Shown: positions 7,900-10,029 of the stretch, one piece after another | Numbering within the stretch: the first letter of the stretch is position 1 | How the letters are laid out: every line of letters begins with the position of its first letter | Assembly (NCBI GenBank): GCA_020443005.1 | Contig: JAGRJA010000037.1 | Coordinates: 1-10,029, forward strand | Direction of reading: 5' to 3' | DNA: 10,029 nucleotides | Origin: Pseudomonadales bacterium | GTDB lineage: Bacteria; Pseudomonadota; Gammaproteobacteria; Pseudomonadales; UBA7239 | Made by a program: the position numbers and the translations under genes | The notes under the pieces: generated by a model | Database searches by the model: none | What the model was told of the DNA's origin: nothing | What the model saw: only the letters and a program-made list of their open reading frames with translations

Positions 7900-7925
7900 A
7901 AAAAAGGCCCCTCGAAGGAGCCTTT
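7900..7925 (-). terminator. Rho-independent terminator of the truncated haemoglobin gene
   Basis: Read on the minus strand: AAAGGCTCCT, a short TCG loop and AGGGGCCTTT, followed by a T-tract running to 7900. The stem has a single T-G wobble, so it pairs well only as minus-strand RNA. It starts about 18 bases after the globin stop and separates that gene from the HPP gene, which therefore probably has its own promoter or relies on read-through. Confidence 0.85.
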
Positions 7926-7942
7926 ATCCGCGCAACAAAAAC

Positions 7943-8299
7943 CTAACGGTTCAACACATCATCTTTTACGCTGTTCGCGATACCGGCAACTTCGCCAATA
8001 TCGGCATCAGAGACACCTAACTCTTTCAGCGTTGCTGCAAGCAACTCAACCACAGCGTTAAAGTGCTCCTCCGTCAGCGCAAGATGCGCATGACCTGCTC
8101 TCATATCCCTTCCGCTATAATTGTTCGGACCGCCAAACACCATGGTCAAAAAAGCCTTTTGTTTATTGGCTTGTGCCGCCATATCAAGGTTTTCAAAAAA
8201 GCTATTGATCCGCTCATCGGCAAGCACCTTTTTATAAAAAATATCAACTGCAGCATCCACTGCCGCTTCTCCACCCAACCGTTCGTATAAAGTTGTCAT
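7943..8299 (-). CDS. Group 1 truncated haemoglobin (trHbN/GlbN type)
   Basis: Small haem protein of 118 residues, the usual size for group 1 truncated globins. By alignment from memory to Mycobacterium trHbN, the key residues are Tyr22 at B10 (FYKKVL), Gln43 at E7, Gln47 at E11 and proximal His70 at F8 (in MRAGH). The TTLYERLGGEAA start and the FGGPNNYSGRDM glycine region are family hallmarks. Tyr B10 with Gln E7/E11 gives the hydrogen-bonded distal pocket associated with tight O2 binding and oxidation of NO to nitrate, so NO detoxification is the likely role. O2 sensing or storage remains possible. The start is firm: GAGGTGAGGA lies directly before the ATG. It has its own promoter-like sequence with an NsrR-like palindrome and its own terminator. 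It sits beside nitrite reductase genes, whose substrate can give rise to NO. Confidence 0.94.
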   Translation of the reverse strand: MTTLYERLGGEAAVDAAVDIFYKKVLADERINSFFENLDMAAQANKQKAFLTMVFGGPNNYSGRDMRAGHAHLALTEEHFNAVVELLAATLKELGVSDADIGEVAGIANSVKDDVLNR

Positions 8300-8320
8300 T
8301 TCCTCACCTCAATCGATTAA

Positions 8321-8343
8321 AATAAGTATTTTACATACCTGTT
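8321..8343 (-). promoter_or_regulatory. NsrR-like operator upstream of the globin
   Basis: The core GTATTTTACATAC (8326-8338) is an inverted repeat differing at one position from GTATTTnAAATAC. Over 23 bases it matches 17 of the 22 non-spacer positions of the gammaproteobacterial NsrR consensus (AAGATGYATTT, one base, AAATRCATCTT), counted by hand. NsrR is an [Fe-S] NO-sensing repressor of NO-detoxification genes. The site covers the predicted -10 box, as expected for a repressor. Whether this organism has NsrR is not visible here. Confidence 0.5.
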
Positions 8344-8355
8344 CTGAAAAGTGAA
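8328..8355 (-). promoter_or_regulatory. Predicted sigma-70 promoter of the truncated haemoglobin gene
   Basis: On the minus strand, TTCACT (8355-8350; 4 of 6 matches to TTGACA), a 16-base spacer and TAAAAT (8333-8328; 5 of 6 matches to TATAAT). This would start transcription near 8321, giving a leader of about 20 bases that contains the GAGGTGAGGA ribosome site. Confidence 0.45.
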
Positions 8356-8442
8356 GCGTATTTTTCGGCGGCTCATCACTTACAAGCGCTGCGCTTTCGC
8401 CAGCGCCCTGCATCAACGCCAATAAATTCACTTTGTCCAGGC

Positions 8443-8476
8443 AAAAAAACGGGGCCGCACCCTGCAATGCGGCCCC
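8443..8476 (-). terminator. Rho-independent terminator of the DUF1329 gene
   Basis: A perfect 9-bp GC-rich stem, GGGGCCGCA (8451-8459) with TGCGGCCCC (8468-8476), and an 8-base loop. On the minus strand it is followed by one G and seven T (8449-8443). It begins about 30 bases after the DUF1329 stop and insulates the globin promoter from upstream transcription. Confidence 0.92.
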
Positions 8477-8506
8477 ATGATTTGTCTGAAGTCATAGCCA
8501 AAAAGC

Positions 8507-9883
8507 CTAGCGGGAACCCAGCTTCCTCAAATTAGCCGGTGTGAAGAAAGCAGAAGACCATTCAGCATCAAGGCGCGGCGGGCCACTCTCTTCATTCACA
8601 AGACCATAGACAAGATAGGCTCTCATTTGTAAATCGTGGTACATCTCGACACGGGGGCCCATGCCAGGCATATCGTAAAGATTGACATAGGTACGCATAT
8701 TAGTTCGCCATAAACGCCCATTGCCATCATAGGCATCTGCAAGCACACCACCCCAACTGTCTTCGTCCAGATAAAACCGGCGCTTGTGGTAAAGGTGGCG
8801 CTTGCCCTCTTTCAGCTCGGCAACAACAACCCGACAGCGTCGCAATTCATAGCGCATATACTCGGGGTTGATATGGTACCTGGTTAACAGCGTTTCATAA
8901 CTGACTGAAGGGTCGTCGAGAGCATTGTTATTATAGGGAACAAAGAGCTCTCGCATCGGCTCCATTTTCCAGGTGTACAGATCTGTTGCACCGTTATACA
9001 ACAAGGCATCATCAACCGTTCTCAGCCCACCGGGGCCATCGGGAAAGTCATAGGCAATGGTCGGCGCCCGACGCACCCGACGCGAACCGGGTACATACTG
9101 CCAGGCATTTCTCGGCGTAGTCGTCAAATCAGAATACTCGTGTATCAGAACAATCTTGCCTTTGTCACGTGCAGGCTCTGTTACCGTCGACATCGCAAAA
9201 GCGGCGATATCATCATAATCGGCACGAGCAATATTGCTGTCAAATATCTGGAAATATCGCTCTTCAAACCTTTTGAGTGTTGAGATACTGCCATTTTCAT
9301 AAACGGTCGCACCAAGAGACTGACCGGAAGAAAAAACCGGGTTGGGTGAATAAACATGATTCCAGATAAGTTCCTGACCGTTGGCCGGAACAGGAAACGG
9401 CACTGCACCGAAAGCATTTCTGACACCATTACCACCTTCCACCAATTCTGCATTTACCGCATTAATCCTGACCTGCTCGTGAATCCAGTCGCTGTAGCGG
9501 GTATCGCGTTTCGTCAGGTAAACAGGCATTTTGAAAGAGGGATAGGCTTTAAAAAGGGCGATCTGTCCATCGGTAAGATTGTCGGTAAAGTCCTGATAGT
9601 TGCCTGCGTTAATTTCAAACAGGGCCTCTTCACCGGGGTAGGGATCGGGATAAAAAGTGCCACTTCCCTTATACTCAACCCAATCGGGCACCCCCAGAAT
9701 TTCACCGCTATAGGGCGGAATCGTACCTATTTCATTACCTGCCGGGTTCGCACCCATCGGTGTAAGTTCTGTACCAATTCTTGCTGCCTCTTCAGGGCTG
9801 ACTTTTGCCTGCGCCTGTAGTCCAAAGGCCACACCCACCGCAAACAAAACCGCTGGCGCAAAGCGCCTGTTAAGTTCAAACAT
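8507..9883 (-). CDS. DUF1329-family secreted/outer-membrane-associated protein
   Basis: 458 residues from the preferred ATG, near the usual family length of about 450. It begins with a clear Sec signal peptide: MFELNRR, a hydrophobic core (APAVLFAVGVAFGL) and a probable cleavage after AQA. No lipobox cysteine is present, so it should be soluble periplasmic or associated with the outer membrane rather than a lipoprotein. Recognisable DUF1329 features are the early KVSPEEAARIG-LTPMGAN stretch, the central AWQYVPGSRRVRRAPTIAYD motif and a C-terminal region rich in Tyr, Arg and Trp. The family's biochemical function is not established; fold comparisons link it to LolA/LolB-like lipid-binding proteins, from general knowledge. 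In-frame starts at 9892 and 9889 (ATG) and 9967 (GTG) exist; 9883 is chosen because it gives the cleanest signal peptide and GGGA lies 8 bases upstream. No functional tie to the nitrogen genes is visible. Confidence 0.87.
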   Translation of the reverse strand: MFELNRRFAPAVLFAVGVAFGLQAQAKVSPEEAARIGTELTPMGANPAGNEIGTIPPYSGEILGVPDWVEYKGSGTFYPDPYPGEEALFEINAGNYQDFTDNLTDGQIALFKAYPSFKMPVYLTKRDTRYSDWIHEQVRINAVNAELVEGGNGVRNAFGAVPFPVPANGQELIWNHVYSPNPVFSSGQSLGATVYENGSISTLKRFEERYFQIFDSNIARADYDDIAAFAMSTVTEPARDKGKIVLIHEYSDLTTTPRNAWQYVPGSRRVRRAPTIAYDFPDGPGGLRTVDDALLYNGATDLYTWKMEPMRELFVPYNNNALDDPSVSYETLLTRYHINPEYMRYELRRCRVVVAELKEGKRHLYHKRRFYLDEDSWGGVLADAYDGNGRLWRTNMRTYVNLYDMPGMGPRVEMYHDLQMRAYLVYGLVNEESGPPRLDAEWSSAFFTPANLRKLGSR

Positions 9884-10029
9884 AATCATCATCCCGCTAT
9901 TCTGAATAAATTCATGCAGTTGACTACAAGACCCACAATCAAGACCTGTCAGTAATAAACACCCCACACCTTAAAATACGACCCGCTTCCTTCAGGCCTC
10001 TCTTGGAAAAAATACAGAAAAAACCGCAC
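9884..10029. other. Upstream region of the DUF1329 gene, no gene seen
   Basis: 146 bases with no supportable coding sequence on either strand. It presumably holds the promoter of the DUF1329 gene, but no hexamer pair with good spacing stands out. A small palindrome, TATTC-A-GAATA, is present near 9899-9909. It could be part of a regulatory site or be chance. Confidence 0.4.

Noticed and set aside
7873..7901. Sigma-70 promoter for the HPP gene starting from TTGTCA at 7901-7896
   Set aside because: The hexamer is part of the globin terminator T-tract, and nothing resembling a -10 box lies at 16-18 bases.
9356..9820. 154-codon open frame on the plus strand
   Set aside because: Antisense to the N-terminal half of the DUF1329 gene, with no independent coding evidence.
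9884..9967. GTG start adding 28 residues to the DUF1329 protein, with a cysteine-containing hydrophobic leader
   Set aside because: It places a poor non-lipobox stretch ahead of a good signal peptide. The ATG at 9883 gives a normal export signal.

Overview
The window reads as chromosomal DNA of a Gram-negative, probably marine or environmental gammaproteobacterium. This rests on the close NirB/NirD resemblance to the enterobacterial proteins, the NsrR-style operator, and a DUF1329 envelope protein of the kind common in Pseudomonas- and Cellvibrio-like lineages. The genus cannot be fixed from sequence alone. No mobile element, CRISPR array, tRNA or rRNA was seen, and no gap between genes exceeds about 210 bases.

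Left part (1-6497, + strand): a tightly packed nitrate-to-ammonium operon. It opens with the 3' three quarters of nirB (NADH nitrite reductase large subunit, 5' end outside the window). Next come nirD (small subunit), a cytoplasmic molybdenum nitrate reductase of the NasA/NapA type, and a single polypeptide fusing a DmsB-like four-cluster ferredoxin to a DmsC-like eight-helix membrane anchor. Nitrate is probably reduced to nitrite by the Mo enzyme, with electrons drawn from membrane quinol through the DmsBC-like fusion. NirBD would then reduce nitrite to ammonium with NADH. Gaps are 8, 28 and 7 bases, and terminator-like structure follows the last gene.

Middle (6565-8299, - strand, convergent with the operon): an HPP-family membrane protein with a C-terminal CBS-domain region, and upstream of it a group 1 truncated haemoglobin. 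HPP proteins include nitrite transporters in cyanobacteria and chloroplasts, and group 1 truncated haemoglobins can oxidise NO to nitrate. Both therefore fit the theme of moving or detoxifying nitrogen oxides. The globin has a strong Shine-Dalgarno sequence, its own terminator, and an NsrR-like palindrome lying over its predicted -10 box.

Right part (8443-10029, - strand): a secreted DUF1329 protein with a signal peptide and a textbook terminator. It has no evident link to nitrogen metabolism. The last ~146 bases are its upstream region.

The most interesting points are the quinol-linked, apparently cytoplasmic nitrate reductase built from a NasA-like catalytic subunit plus a DmsB-DmsC fusion, and the probable NO-responsive control of the neighbouring globin.
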